Assembly (NCBI GenBank): GCA_046155815.1
Contig: JBJXFY010000349.1
Location: 1 to 9,602, forward strand
Length of the DNA: 9,602 nucleotides
Reading direction: 5' to 3'
Origin: JBJXFY01 sp046155815
GTDB lineage: Bacteria > Verrucomicrobiota > Verrucomicrobiia > Limisphaerales > CAIMTB01
Below the pieces are notes generated by a model. The model did no database searches, had not been told where the DNA came from, and saw nothing but the letters and a program-made list of their open reading frames with translations. This document shows, in pieces, positions 1 to 6,913 of the stretch. The translations under genes were made by a program, and so were the position numbers. Within the stretch, counting starts at the first letter, position 1; each line of letters starts with the position of its first letter.

Positions 1-1830
1 AGCGACTTCAGCCTGATGGACGCCATCGAGTCCGGGCTGGTGAAGATTCCGCAGCTCGCCGTGCGCGACACGACGGGCGCGGAGATTCCGGGTTACTTCA
101 ACATCTGGCGCTGGATTCTCCAGCCGGGCCGGCTCACGCCCGCCGAGCGCGGCGGTAAGCACTCCGCGCCGAAGCCAGAGGCGGTTTTGAAGTGGGCGAA
201 TATGCCTATCGCGATGCTGGCCGGATTGTGGGAGGCGGAGCGGGCGGCGTGGGAGAGGAAAGGCGAGAAGCGTTCCCCGGTGTTCATCCTCGTGTGCAAG
301 AACACCGCGCTGGCCAACGTGGTACACGACTGGCTGGCGGGTGGGAAGTGCCCGACCGGCATTCCCTCGGCAAAGATCGAGGGCTTTCGGAACAGCGCCA
401 CGGAGACGAATACCATCATCGTCCACTCAAAGGTGGTGCATGAAACCGACACCGGCGAGGCGAAGGGCGATGAGACGCGCTGGATGCGCTTCACGCTCGA
501 CAGCGTGGGAAAGAGTTCGTGGCCGGCGGATGCGCTGGGCCGGCCCATTTACCCGGATGGCTTTGAGGAACTGGCGAAGAAGCTGGAGCGTCCGCTGCAT
601 CCGCCGGGGCGCGACGTGCGCTGCATCGTGAGCGTGGCCATGCTCACGGAGGGCTGGGACTGCAACACCGTGACCCACATCCTCGGGCTGCGGCCATTCA
701 TGTCGCAGTTGCTGTGCGAACAAGTGGTCGGACGTGGTCTGCGCCGGGCGAGCTACGAGCTGGATGAGGAAACCGGCCTCATGCGCGAGGAGGTGGCGAA
801 AGTGTTCGGCGTGCCCTTCGAGGTGGTTCCGTTCAAGGCCAACTCGAACGGCCCCGTGCCGCCGCCAGTCAAGCGCCATCATGTCCGCGCGCTGCCCGAG
901 CGGAGGCACCTGGAAATCAAGTTTCCTCGCGTCGAAGGCTACACGCAGGCGGTGCGCAACCGGGTGACCATGGACTGGGACAAGGTGCCGGCGGTGCTCA
1001 TCAAGCCGGACCAGATTCCGCCCGAGGTCGAGGTGAAGGGGTTGAACCTGAACAACCGGGGCCGCCCTTCGCTGCTCGGGCCCGGCCGGCTGGACCAGGT
1101 TTCGCTCAAGGAACGCCGTTCGAAGCTGCGCGTGCAGGAGCTGGTGTTCGACGTGGCGCACACGCTGACGAAGGACTTCATCGGGCAGCGCGGCTGCGAA
1201 GTTCCGCCACAGGAGTTGTTCCCGCAGATGGCCGGCATCGTGGACCGCTACGTGCGGGAGGAGGTGGCCGTGCAGCCGCCGGGCGACCTGCGCGACCTGC
1301 ACTTCGCGCCGTACTACGGCTGGCTGACCGAGGTGTTGCTGGAGCATATCCGAGGTGACGTCGCACGAGGGGAGACGCCGGAGCTGCCACGTTACGAACC
1401 ATCGCGCGGGCCGGGCTCGACGGCGGAGGTGGACTTCTGGACCAGCCGGGACGTGCGGGAGGTGTTGAAGAGCCACGTCAACTACGTGGTGGCCGACACC
1501 AGGAAATGGGAACAGACCGCCGCCTACTTCATTGACACGCATCCCAGGGTGGAGGCTTTCGTGAAGAACGCCGGGATGGGCTTCGCCATTCCCTACCTGC
1601 ACAATGGGCAGATGCATGACTATGTGCCCGACTTCATCATCCGGCTGAAGACCGATCCAGCGCGGCAGGTGATTCTGGAAACCAAGGGTTACGATCCGCT
1701 GGAGGAGGTGAAGCGTGCGGCGGCGGAGCGCTGGACGGCGGCGGTCAACAGCAGCGTCGCTTGCGGTGTCTGGGACTACGTCATGGTCCATCGGCCAACC
1801 GACATCTCGGGTGCTCTGGACAGGCTTTGA
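1..1830 (+). CDS. Type III restriction (Res)-like helicase-endonuclease, C-terminal part (5' end outside window)
   Basis: DNA-dependent helicase/translocase with a C-terminal nuclease, expected to cleave foreign DNA in a restriction or phage-defence system. The reading frame is open from base 1, so the Walker A and DEAD-box half lies outside the window. The ATG at 16 is internal. Counting residues from that ATG, helicase motif V appears as MLTEGWD (209-215) and motif VI as QVVGRGLRR (236-244, arginine fingers). A PD-(D/E)xK nuclease core follows as YVPDF (536-540, D539) and LETKG (554-558, E555 and K557). Active residues all look intact and the protein ends naturally at TGA 1828-1830. The layout resembles the large Res proteins that NCBI calls the BPTD_3080 family; that exact name is from memory. 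A partner methyltransferase would be expected upstream, outside the window. Sure of the helicase-nuclease class, less sure of the family. Confidence 0.88.
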   Translation, partial: SDFSLMDAIESGLVKIPQLAVRDTTGAEIPGYFNIWRWILQPGRLTPAERGGKHSAPKPEAVLKWANMPIAMLAGLWEAERAAWERKGEKRSPVFILVCKNTALANVVHDWLAGGKCPTGIPSAKIEGFRNSATETNTIIVHSKVVHETDTGEAKGDETRWMRFTLDSVGKSSWPADALGRPIYPDGFEELAKKLERPLHPPGRDVRCIVSVAMLTEGWDCNTVTHILGLRPFMSQLLCEQVVGRGLRRASYELDEETGLMREEVAKVFGVPFEVVPFKANSNGPVPPPVKRHHVRALPERRHLEIKFPRVEGYTQAVRNRVTMDWDKVPAVLIKPDQIPPEVEVKGLNLNNRGRPSLLGPGRLDQVSLKERRSKLRVQELVFDVAHTLTKDFIGQRGCEVPPQELFPQMAGIVDRYVREEVAVQPPGDLRDLHFAPYYGWLTEVLLEHIRGDVARGETPELPRYEPSRGPGSTAEVDFWTSRDVREVLKSHVNYVVADTRKWEQTAAYFIDTHPRVEAFVKNAGMGFAIPYLHNGQMHDYVPDFIIRLKTDPARQVILETKGYDPLEEVKRAAAERWTAAVNSSVACGVWDYVMVHRPTDISGALDRL

Positions 1831-2025
1831 TCCGCGGCGCCCGCGACAAGCCAGCAACTGGCTCCCCTCATCAACCCGTTTCAATCGGCGGACCGCCTGT
1901 CGGCAGCTGCGGATCGCTTCGCTCGCAGATCAGGGCGTCAATGGCCGGGAGCGCCCCTTTCCCAAGCCTGCTCAGAAGAGGCTGCCGGCGACGGTGCCGA
2001 GGACGCTGATGGGGCCTTGGTTCTC
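1831..2025. other. Spacer between the nuclease gene and a DUF1501 remnant
   Basis: No gene recognised. The + frame of the nuclease gene stays open right through this stretch into the DUF1501 remnant, but it has no ATG before 2044 and no recognisable domain. A 5-bp stem (CTGCG 1907-1911, CGCAG 1924-1928) is too weak to call. This may be the scar where one gene was joined to the wreck of another. Confidence 0.4.
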
Positions 2026-2181
2026 GATGCCGTCGAAGGCCGCATGGACTACCACGACCTGCACGCCACGCTGCTCCATATCCTGGGGCTTGACCACGAG
2101 AAGCTCACCTACCGCTACGGCGGCCGCGACTTCCGGCTCACCGATGTCGCGGGCGAAGTCCACAAGGGCATCCTCGCCTGA
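2026..2181 (+). pseudogene. C-terminal remnant of a DUF1501 (sulfatase-like) protein
   Basis: About 50 codons ending at TGA 2179-2181 match the last residues of DUF1501 proteins, which are common in Planctomycetota and Verrucomicrobiota. The family signature is plain: AVEGRMDYHDLHATLLHILG, then LDHEKLTYRYGGRDFRLTDV, then a short tail ending GILA. Intact family members are several hundred residues long, and nothing upstream in any frame resembles the rest. The gene has therefore lost its 5' part. It lies in the same frame as the nuclease stop codon at 1830. An ATG at 2044 could give a 45-residue peptide, but a working product is unlikely. The family assignment rests on memory of the conserved tail. 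Confidence 0.65.
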
Positions 2182-2598
2182 TCCTGGCACACCTTTTCTG
2201 GCGGCGGCCCAACCCAAACCCGTGTGCCCGCCGCCAGACCCGCGTCGCCGCAACTCCTGCCCGGCGGCGCGGGACAGCTTTCCCACCCGTCGCCATGAAA
2301 CTGCGTTCAGCAGCCGGCCCCTGGTCGCTCAGCCCTGCCGTGCCTGCGCCTGCGGCCAGCCACGGCCGCGACGACCTCACCCGCGTCTGGCGTGGGGCCG
2401 CGGACTCATTGTTGGCGGCAGGCGGCGTCTCCAGCCCATCGCTGAATCTTCCCTGGCCGGCCGTTGATCTTCACGTCCGCCGACCCACCCATGATGAAGG
2501 CGAACCGAATCGTTGGCGGGGGTGGCTGGTGGAGGCCGGATTCAGCGGACGGTACGCTTTTGGGGCTGGAAATGCGGACCTCCTGAACCTCTTCTGAA
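2182..2598. other. Intergenic region with no recognised gene
   Basis: 417 bases between the DUF1501 remnant and the peroxiredoxin gene. It holds one strong inverted repeat (2197-2238). Several short open frames are present, the longest on the + strand at 2295-2597, but none resembles a known protein and they overlap in different frames as expected of GC-rich DNA. No convincing sigma70 promoter or ribosome binding site for the downstream operon was seen. Confidence 0.5.
2197..2238. repeat. Perfect 11-bp inverted repeat, 20-base loop
   Basis: TCTGGCGGCGG at 2197-2207 is exactly complementary to CCGCCGCCAGA at 2228-2238. It starts 15 bases after the stop of the DUF1501 remnant, where a transcription terminator for the original gene would sit. 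No T-run follows it on either strand (TTTT precedes it on +), so it is not a standard intrinsic terminator. It may be a relic hairpin or a protein site. Confidence 0.55.
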
Positions 2599-3117
2599 AT
2601 GAATCGCATGCGACATGTTCTCCTTTGCGGCCTGCTGCCGCTCCTTGCCGTGGCCGCCGGTGCGGCAGAGACCCTGAAGGTGGGCCAGCGTGCGCCCTCC
2701 CTGGAGGCGCGCGACCAGGACGGACAGGTCTGGAAGCTGGCCGACGCGACGGCCAAAGGCCGCGTCACCGTGTTCTCCTACCCGAAGGACGACACGCCGG
2801 GCTGCACCAAGCAGGCCTGCGGTTTCCGCGACCAGCTCAAGGAGCTCGGCGGGCTCGGCGTGAGCGTGGTGGGCATAAGCCGCGATGACGCCGAAAGCCA
2901 ACGCGCCTTCCGCGCCAAGCACGGCCTCAACTTCCCGTTGCTGCTGGACACGGACGGGCGGCTGACGGAGGCGTTTGGCGCCGCGGCGCCGGACCGGCCA
3001 CGGTCACGGCGGGTGAGCTTTCTGATCGCCCAGGACGGGACGATCCTCCACGTCACGGATGCGTGGGACGCCCGGGTCCACCTGGACGAGCTTCGTGCGG
3101 CGGTGCGGAAACCATGA
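2599..3117 (+). CDS. Exported Bcp-type peroxiredoxin (AhpC/TSA family)
   Basis: Thiol peroxidase that reduces hydrogen peroxide and organic peroxides using a thioredoxin-like electron donor. The protein has 172 residues. Residues 4-23 form a signal peptide (basic start, leucine core, AGA-A cleavage region), so it probably works outside the cytoplasm, unlike classic cytoplasmic Bcp. The mature part has the thioredoxin-fold opening VGQRAPSLEARDQDG, then YPKDDTPGCTKQAC, with peroxidatic Cys69 and a second cysteine, Cys74, five residues on. That is the Bcp/PrxQ arrangement of an atypical 2-Cys enzyme. The active-site Thr66 and Pro67 are present. ATG 2599 and ATG 2608 are both possible starts; either leaves the signal peptide whole. 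No Shine-Dalgarno motif is visible. The stop overlaps the start of the NHL gene, so the two are probably co-translated and may act together. Confidence 0.9.
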   Translation: MNRMRHVLLCGLLPLLAVAAGAAETLKVGQRAPSLEARDQDGQVWKLADATAKGRVTVFSYPKDDTPGCTKQACGFRDQLKELGGLGVSVVGISRDDAESQRAFRAKHGLNFPLLLDTDGRLTEAFGAAAPDRPRSRRVSFLIAQDGTILHVTDAWDARVHLDELRAAVRKP

Positions 3118-4253
3118 AGCTCCTGATCTGGCACTGGGGCCGGCTGGCAGGCTGGCTGCTGGCCGGCCTGCCGGGCGTGTGTCCCGCCGCCGAGGTGCCG
3201 GCGGTGGCCGTGGTGGCCGGCACGGGCGAGCGCGGCTCGGACGGTGACGGCGGTCCCGCGCTGACGGCGCGGCTGGACGACCCGTTTGGCGTCGTGCGGG
3301 GGCCGGACGGCACCCTGTGGGTGGCGGATTACTCCGCCCATGTCATCCGCCGGATCGCGGCGGACGGCACCATCTCGACGCCGGTCGGTGACGGCCGGGC
3401 GCGCTGGACGGGCGACGGCGGTCCCGCCACCAAGGCCTCGTTGAACCATCCGCATGAGGTGCGCTTCGACCGCGCGGGCCGCCTCGTGATCGCCGATACC
3501 AGCAACCACGTCATCCGGCGGTTTGACCCCGTCACGGGCCAGATCACGACCTTGGCCGGCACGGGGGTGGCGGGTTATGAAGGCGACGGCGGCCCGGCCG
3601 ACCGGGCACGACTGAATATGCCCATCAGCCTGCAGTTCGGTCCGGATGGCGCGCTCTACGTGGCCGACATCGGCAACCATGTCCTGCGGCGGGTGGATGC
3701 CTCGACGGGCATCATCACGACCCATGCCGGCACGGGCCGCCCCGGCCCCACGCGGGATGGCGCACCGCGGGCCGGCACCCCGCTGCATGGCCCCCGGTCC
3801 CTCGACTTCGACCGGACGGGTTCCCTCTGGCTCGTGACCCGCGAGGGCAGCCAGTTGTTGCGCCTCGGTGCGGACGACCGCTACCAGGTCGCGGCGGGCA
3901 CCGGCCGGAAGGGCTTCCAGCGCGAAGGCGGCCCGGGCCGGGCCCTGGCGTTGTCCGGTCCCAAGGGCGTGGCGGTGGCTCCCGACGGCAGCGTGTATGT
4001 GGCGGACACGGAGAATCATGCCATCCGCCGGCTGGATCCGCCGTCCGGCCTCCTGACCACGGTGTTGGGTACCGGGCCGCAGGAACTCCAGCCCGGCCGG
4101 CCGTCGGAGACGACGTTGAACCGCCCGCACGGAGTCTTCGTGGACGTGGATGGCACGGTGTTCGTGGGTGACAGCGAGACCCATCGTCTGCTTCGTTTCA
4201 CTCCGACGGGCATCCCGCCCGCCTCGGCGGAGCCTCGGCCCGCCAACCCATGA
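3114..4253 (+). CDS. Exported NHL-repeat six-bladed beta-propeller protein
   Basis: Non-enzymatic or ligand-binding propeller of unknown target, predicted to be exported. ATG 3114 is preferred because it overlaps the peroxiredoxin stop (ATGA) and starts a signal peptide (residues 1-26, cleavage near PAA-E). An upstream ATG at 3063 would bury that signal. The 379-residue product is almost entirely six repeats of about 56 residues, starting near 36, 91, 149, 206, 262 and 319. The usual unit is GTG, GDGGPA, a leucine/proline step, DG-LYVAD, NHVIRR, then a turn with TG. Blade 4 is degenerate: it lacks the VAD and NH residues (LWLVTREGSQLLRL). Six blades close a full propeller. NHL propellers bind proteins, RNA or glycans, or form peptidyl-amidating lyase cores; no catalytic signature is evident here. 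Partnership with the peroxiredoxin is inferred from the overlap. Confidence 0.88.
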   Translation: MKLLIWHWGRLAGWLLAGLPGVCPAAEVPAVAVVAGTGERGSDGDGGPALTARLDDPFGVVRGPDGTLWVADYSAHVIRRIAADGTISTPVGDGRARWTGDGGPATKASLNHPHEVRFDRAGRLVIADTSNHVIRRFDPVTGQITTLAGTGVAGYEGDGGPADRARLNMPISLQFGPDGALYVADIGNHVLRRVDASTGIITTHAGTGRPGPTRDGAPRAGTPLHGPRSLDFDRTGSLWLVTREGSQLLRLGADDRYQVAAGTGRKGFQREGGPGRALALSGPKGVAVAPDGSVYVADTENHAIRRLDPPSGLLTTVLGTGPQELQPGRPSETTLNRPHGVFVDVDGTVFVGDSETHRLLRFTPTGIPPASAEPRPANP

Positions 4254-4350
4254 GTCACCCGCAGCCTGTCTCGCCCGCTTCGGCTTCCGCACGGTCTTCG
4301 GCCTGCTCCCAGCCTTGGGGACCGCCCCGCTTCTCCGCTCATGCGGTGCG

Positions 4351-4430
4351 GGCGCGCGTGCGCCGCCTGGCAGGGGAGGAAAGCCGTTGACCGGCGGGCC
4401 GCCCCGCCGGTCACCTTCCCGGCCCGCGCC
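4351..4430 (+). promoter_or_regulatory. Structured leader before the aminotransferase gene
   Basis: Between the NHL stop and the aminotransferase start the + strand can fold strongly. The core is an 11-bp perfect stem (4388-4398 with 4403-4413, loop CCGC). It is nested in a 7-pair stem (GGGGAGG 4373-4379 with CCTTCCC 4414-4420, one G-U pair), with an 8-base bulge on the 5' side only. Bases 4351-4355 can form a small hairpin with 4360-4364, or 4351-4356 can pair instead with 4425-4430, ten bases from the start codon. This could be a regulatory leader, or a hairpin ending the NHL transcript without a T-run. It matches no riboswitch class I know. Confidence 0.4.
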
Positions 4431-4439
4431 GTCCAAACC

Positions 4440-5597
4440 ATGCCCGCCACCGCCCGCCGTCTCGAAGGCTTCACCGAATCGGTCATCCGCGGGATGACCC
4501 GCCTCGCCGACCGTCACGGCGCCATCAACCTCGCCCAGGGCTTCCCGGACTTCGACCCGCCGCCGGAGCTGCTCGCCGCCCTGGCCCGCGCCGCGGCCGC
4601 CGGGCCGCAGCACCAGTACGCGGTGACGTGGGGCGCGCCGCGCTTCCGGCAGGCGCTGGCGCGCAAGATCACCCGCTTCAGCGGCCGGCCGGCGGACCCG
4701 GACACGGAACTGGTCGTCACCTGCGGCAGCACCGAGGCGATGATGGTCGCGATGATGACGGCCTGCGATCCGGGCGACGAGGTGGTGGTGTTCTCGCCGT
4801 TTTACGAGAACTACGCGGCCGACGCGATCCTTGCCGGGGCTGCGCCGGTGTACGTGCCGCTGCACCCGCCGGACTTCCGCTACGATCCCGCGGAGCTGCG
4901 CCGCGCGTTCGCCCGCCGGCCCAGGGCCATCGTCGTCTGCAACCCGTCGAACCCGACCGGCAAGGTTTTCACCCACGCCGAGCTGGCGGAAATCCTCGCG
5001 CTGGCCGCGGAGCACGACGCCTTCATCATCACCGACGAACCGTACGAGCACATCGTGTATGCGCCGCACGGGCATGTTTACGCCGCCGCGCTGCCCGGGG
5101 CCTTCGAGCGGACCATCACCTGCAACTCGCTCTCCAAGACGTACTCGATCACCGGCTGGCGGCTTGGGTACGTCCACGCTGCGCCGGCCGTGATCGCGCG
5201 GGCGCGCAAGGTGCATGACTTCCTGACGATCGGCGCTGCCGCGCCGCTGCAGGAGGCCGCGGTGGCCGGGCTGGAGCTGCCGGACACCTACTACGCCGCG
5301 CTGCGCGACCTTTACACCGCCAAACGCGACCTGTTCCTCGGCCATCTGCGGCGGACCGGCCTGCCTTTCACCGAGCCGCAGGGCGCCTACTACGTGCTGG
5401 TGGACATCAGCCCGCTGGGCTTCGCGACGGACACGGAGGCGGCGGAATGGTTCGTGCGCGAGGTCGGCGTCGCGGGCGTGCCGGGGTCGAGCTTCTTCCG
5501 CGAGCCGGAGCCGCGCTTCCTGCGCTTCCACTTCGCCAAGCGGGAGGAAACCCTCGCCGCCGCGGGCGCGCGGCTGGAGCGGCTCAGGCGAGGCTGA
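4440..5597 (+). CDS. mtnE: PLP-dependent class I/II aminotransferase, probable methionine aminotransferase MtnE
   Basis: Fold-type I aminotransferase, probably converting 2-keto-4-methylthiobutyrate to methionine, the last step of methionine salvage. ATG 4440 is chosen because homologues begin RRLEGFTESVIRGMTRLA; a longer frame from 4341 would translate the structured leader. In the 385-residue product, the substrate loop is NLAQGFPDFDPP (30-41), the PLP phosphate region starts at GSTEA (96-100), and NPSNPTGK is at 168-175 with N171. DEPY is at 199-202, the Schiff-base lysine is K233 in SLSKTYSITGWRLGY, and the carboxylate-binding arginine is R362. These features fit the kynurenine/glutamine/methionine (YbdL-like) subgroup. 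Its specificity cannot be read from sequence alone; the name rests on the converging mtnBDC operon. Its end overlaps that of mtnC by 14 bases. Confidence 0.85.
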   Translation: MPATARRLEGFTESVIRGMTRLADRHGAINLAQGFPDFDPPPELLAALARAAAAGPQHQYAVTWGAPRFRQALARKITRFSGRPADPDTELVVTCGSTEAMMVAMMTACDPGDEVVVFSPFYENYAADAILAGAAPVYVPLHPPDFRYDPAELRRAFARRPRAIVVCNPSNPTGKVFTHAELAEILALAAEHDAFIITDEPYEHIVYAPHGHVYAAALPGAFERTITCNSLSKTYSITGWRLGYVHAAPAVIARARKVHDFLTIGAAAPLQEAAVAGLELPDTYYAALRDLYTAKRDLFLGHLRRTGLPFTEPQGAYYVLVDISPLGFATDTEAAEWFVREVGVAGVPGSSFFREPEPRFLRFHFAKREETLAAAGARLERLRRG

Positions 5598-6315
5598 CCT
5601 CGGCGAAGCTCCCGAGGCGCGGATGCCCGTGGTCCGGCGCGGGCCGGTTGCCGGGACGGATGACCAGGCCGGTGGCCAGCCCGGCGATGCGGGCGGCGTC
5701 GAGTTCCTCCGTCACGTCGCTGAGGAAGAGCACTTCCCCTGGCGCAAGCGCGGCCGCCGCCGTGATCTCGCGGTAGCTCGCCGGGTCGCGTTTGGGGCCG
5801 GTGGCGGTGTCGAAGTGCCGGCTGAACCACGGCGTCAGGTCGCCCGCGTCCGTGTGGCCCAGGAAGAGGCGCTGCGCCGCCACGCTGCCGGAGGAGTAGG
5901 TCCAGATGGCCCGCCCCGCGTCCCGCCACGCCCGGAGCCGTGGCGGCACATCCGCGAAGACCGGGACGCGCAGCGTGCCGTCGCGGTAGCCCCCGGTCCA
6001 AATGATCCCTTGGAGCTGCTTCAGGCCCGTCTCCTTCGCGTCGCGATCCATCAGTTTTCCAAGGTGCCCGACCAGTCTCTCCCGGGCCGCGGCTGACGGC
6101 CAGGCGTGCGGGCACCAGGAGACGAAATCACGGCCGCCGGCATCCCGCGCGACCTGGTCGAGCGCCGCCCGCACGGCCTCGTCACCGCCTTGGGCGGCGA
6201 GGAAGTCCGGCAGCCTTTGGCGCGCGTAGGGAAACAGCACCTCCTGCACAAAGGCCAGCGGCGCCAGCGTCCCCTCCAGATCCAGCAGGAAAAGCCGGCC
6301 GGCGAATTGGATCAT
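5584..6315 (-). CDS. mtnC: Enolase-phosphatase E1 (MtnC)
   Basis: Bifunctional HAD-family enzyme that enolises 2,3-diketo-5-methylthiopentyl-1-phosphate and removes its phosphate to give acireductone, in the cytoplasm. The 243-residue length is usual. HAD motif I is DLEGT (12-16), with D12 as nucleophile and the E1-specific glutamate E14. Motif II is YSSGS (140-144), followed by the family's AQRLFLGHT. Motif III lysine is K175 in GPKRDP, and motif IV is FLSDVTEELDAA (197-208). The family segment LQGIIWTGGY (101-110) is also present. The start at 6315 is set by the 4-base overlap with the mtnD stop and by motif I falling close to the N-terminus; the frame extends upstream to 6489 but without homology. 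It is the last gene of the NIL-mtnB-mtnD-mtnC operon. Confidence 0.93.
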   Translation of the reverse strand: MIQFAGRLFLLDLEGTLAPLAFVQEVLFPYARQRLPDFLAAQGGDEAVRAALDQVARDAGGRDFVSWCPHAWPSAAARERLVGHLGKLMDRDAKETGLKQLQGIIWTGGYRDGTLRVPVFADVPPRLRAWRDAGRAIWTYSSGSVAAQRLFLGHTDAGDLTPWFSRHFDTATGPKRDPASYREITAAAALAPGEVLFLSDVTEELDAARIAGLATGLVIRPGNRPAPDHGHPRLGSFAEVSLA

Positions 6316-6896
6316 GCCGGCAGTCCCGCCAGCGTCGGCAGCCGTACCGCCGGCACGTAGGACGGACCAAAGCAAAGCGGCTGGTGGCCGGACGCGATGT
6401 CGTTTCCGGTGTACAGCGGCGTCCAGCCCGCCTTCTCCCGGAAAAGCCGGATCGCGCGGATGTCGCGGTCCGCGCACAGATCGAACCAATGCCGTGTCCC
6501 GGCGGGCACGTTGATCAGGTCGCCGGCCTCCACTTCCAGCGCGAAGACGGGACCGTCCGGCGGGTGGACGTGAAAGAGGCCCCGTCCGCGCACGATGAAG
6601 CGCACCTCGTCCTCGGCGTGGGTGTGCTCCTTGTTGAAGCGGTCGAGCATCGACTGCAGGCCGGGCAGGTCGGCGGTGACGTCAATCACATCGGCGGTGA
6701 CGTAGCCGCCGCGCCGCTTGAGCAGGTCAATCTCAGGCGCGTACGCCGCCAGCAGCTCCTCGGCGGTCGCCGTCTGCGGGAGGCGGCCTTCCACCGGCCA
6801 GCGTTCATAGGAAATGCCGTGCGGTTCAAGGTAGCCGCGGATGTCGTCCGGCTCGCTCAGGAGCCGGCCTTCGTCGGGGATGCGGAGCAGGGCCAT
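6312..6896 (-). CDS. mtnD: Acireductone dioxygenase (MtnD)
   Basis: Cupin metalloenzyme that oxidises acireductone with oxygen. The iron form makes 2-keto-4-methylthiobutyrate and formate, the salvage route; the nickel form makes methylthiopropionate, formate and CO in an off-pathway reaction. The 194-residue product has the expected ARD layout: an N-terminal region with LPQTATAEELLAAY (39-52), then the cupin metal site EHTHAEDEVRF with H91, H93 and E97, and the fourth ligand H136 in PAGTRHWFDL. GDLINVPAG precedes H136 as in other ARDs. Which metal is used cannot be told from sequence. It starts 17 bases after mtnB and its stop overlaps the mtnC start by 4 bases, indicating translational coupling. 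No Shine-Dalgarno motif precedes it. Confidence 0.95.
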   Translation of the reverse strand: MALLRIPDEGRLLSEPDDIRGYLEPHGISYERWPVEGRLPQTATAEELLAAYAPEIDLLKRRGGYVTADVIDVTADLPGLQSMLDRFNKEHTHAEDEVRFIVRGRGLFHVHPPDGPVFALEVEAGDLINVPAGTRHWFDLCADRDIRAIRLFREKAGWTPLYTGNDIASGHQPLCFGPSYVPAVRLPTLAGLPA

Positions 6897-6913
6897 GTTG
6901 GGGTTGGTGGAAA

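Noticed and set aside
427..1884. A 485-codon - strand open frame
   Set aside because: Antisense to the nuclease gene, which has clear helicase and nuclease motifs; the His/Arg-rich translation resembles no protein.
1878..1886. GTTTCAATC, the end of many CRISPR repeats
   Set aside because: Only nine bases, a single copy, and no spaced repeats around it.
2295..2597. A 100-codon + strand frame ending just before the peroxiredoxin gene
   Set aside because: No recognisable domain, no ribosome binding site, and other frames are open over parts of the same DNA. Kept only as a note in the intergenic entry.
4388..4413. The 11-bp hairpin as a standard rho-independent terminator
   Set aside because: The stem and loop fit, but no T-run follows on either strand. 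It is reported as a structured leader instead.
2778..5531. A 917-codon open frame on the - strand
   Set aside because: It lies opposite the peroxiredoxin, NHL and aminotransferase genes, is rich in Arg, Ala, Gly and His, and has no domain. It is a mirror of GC-rich codon use on the other strand.
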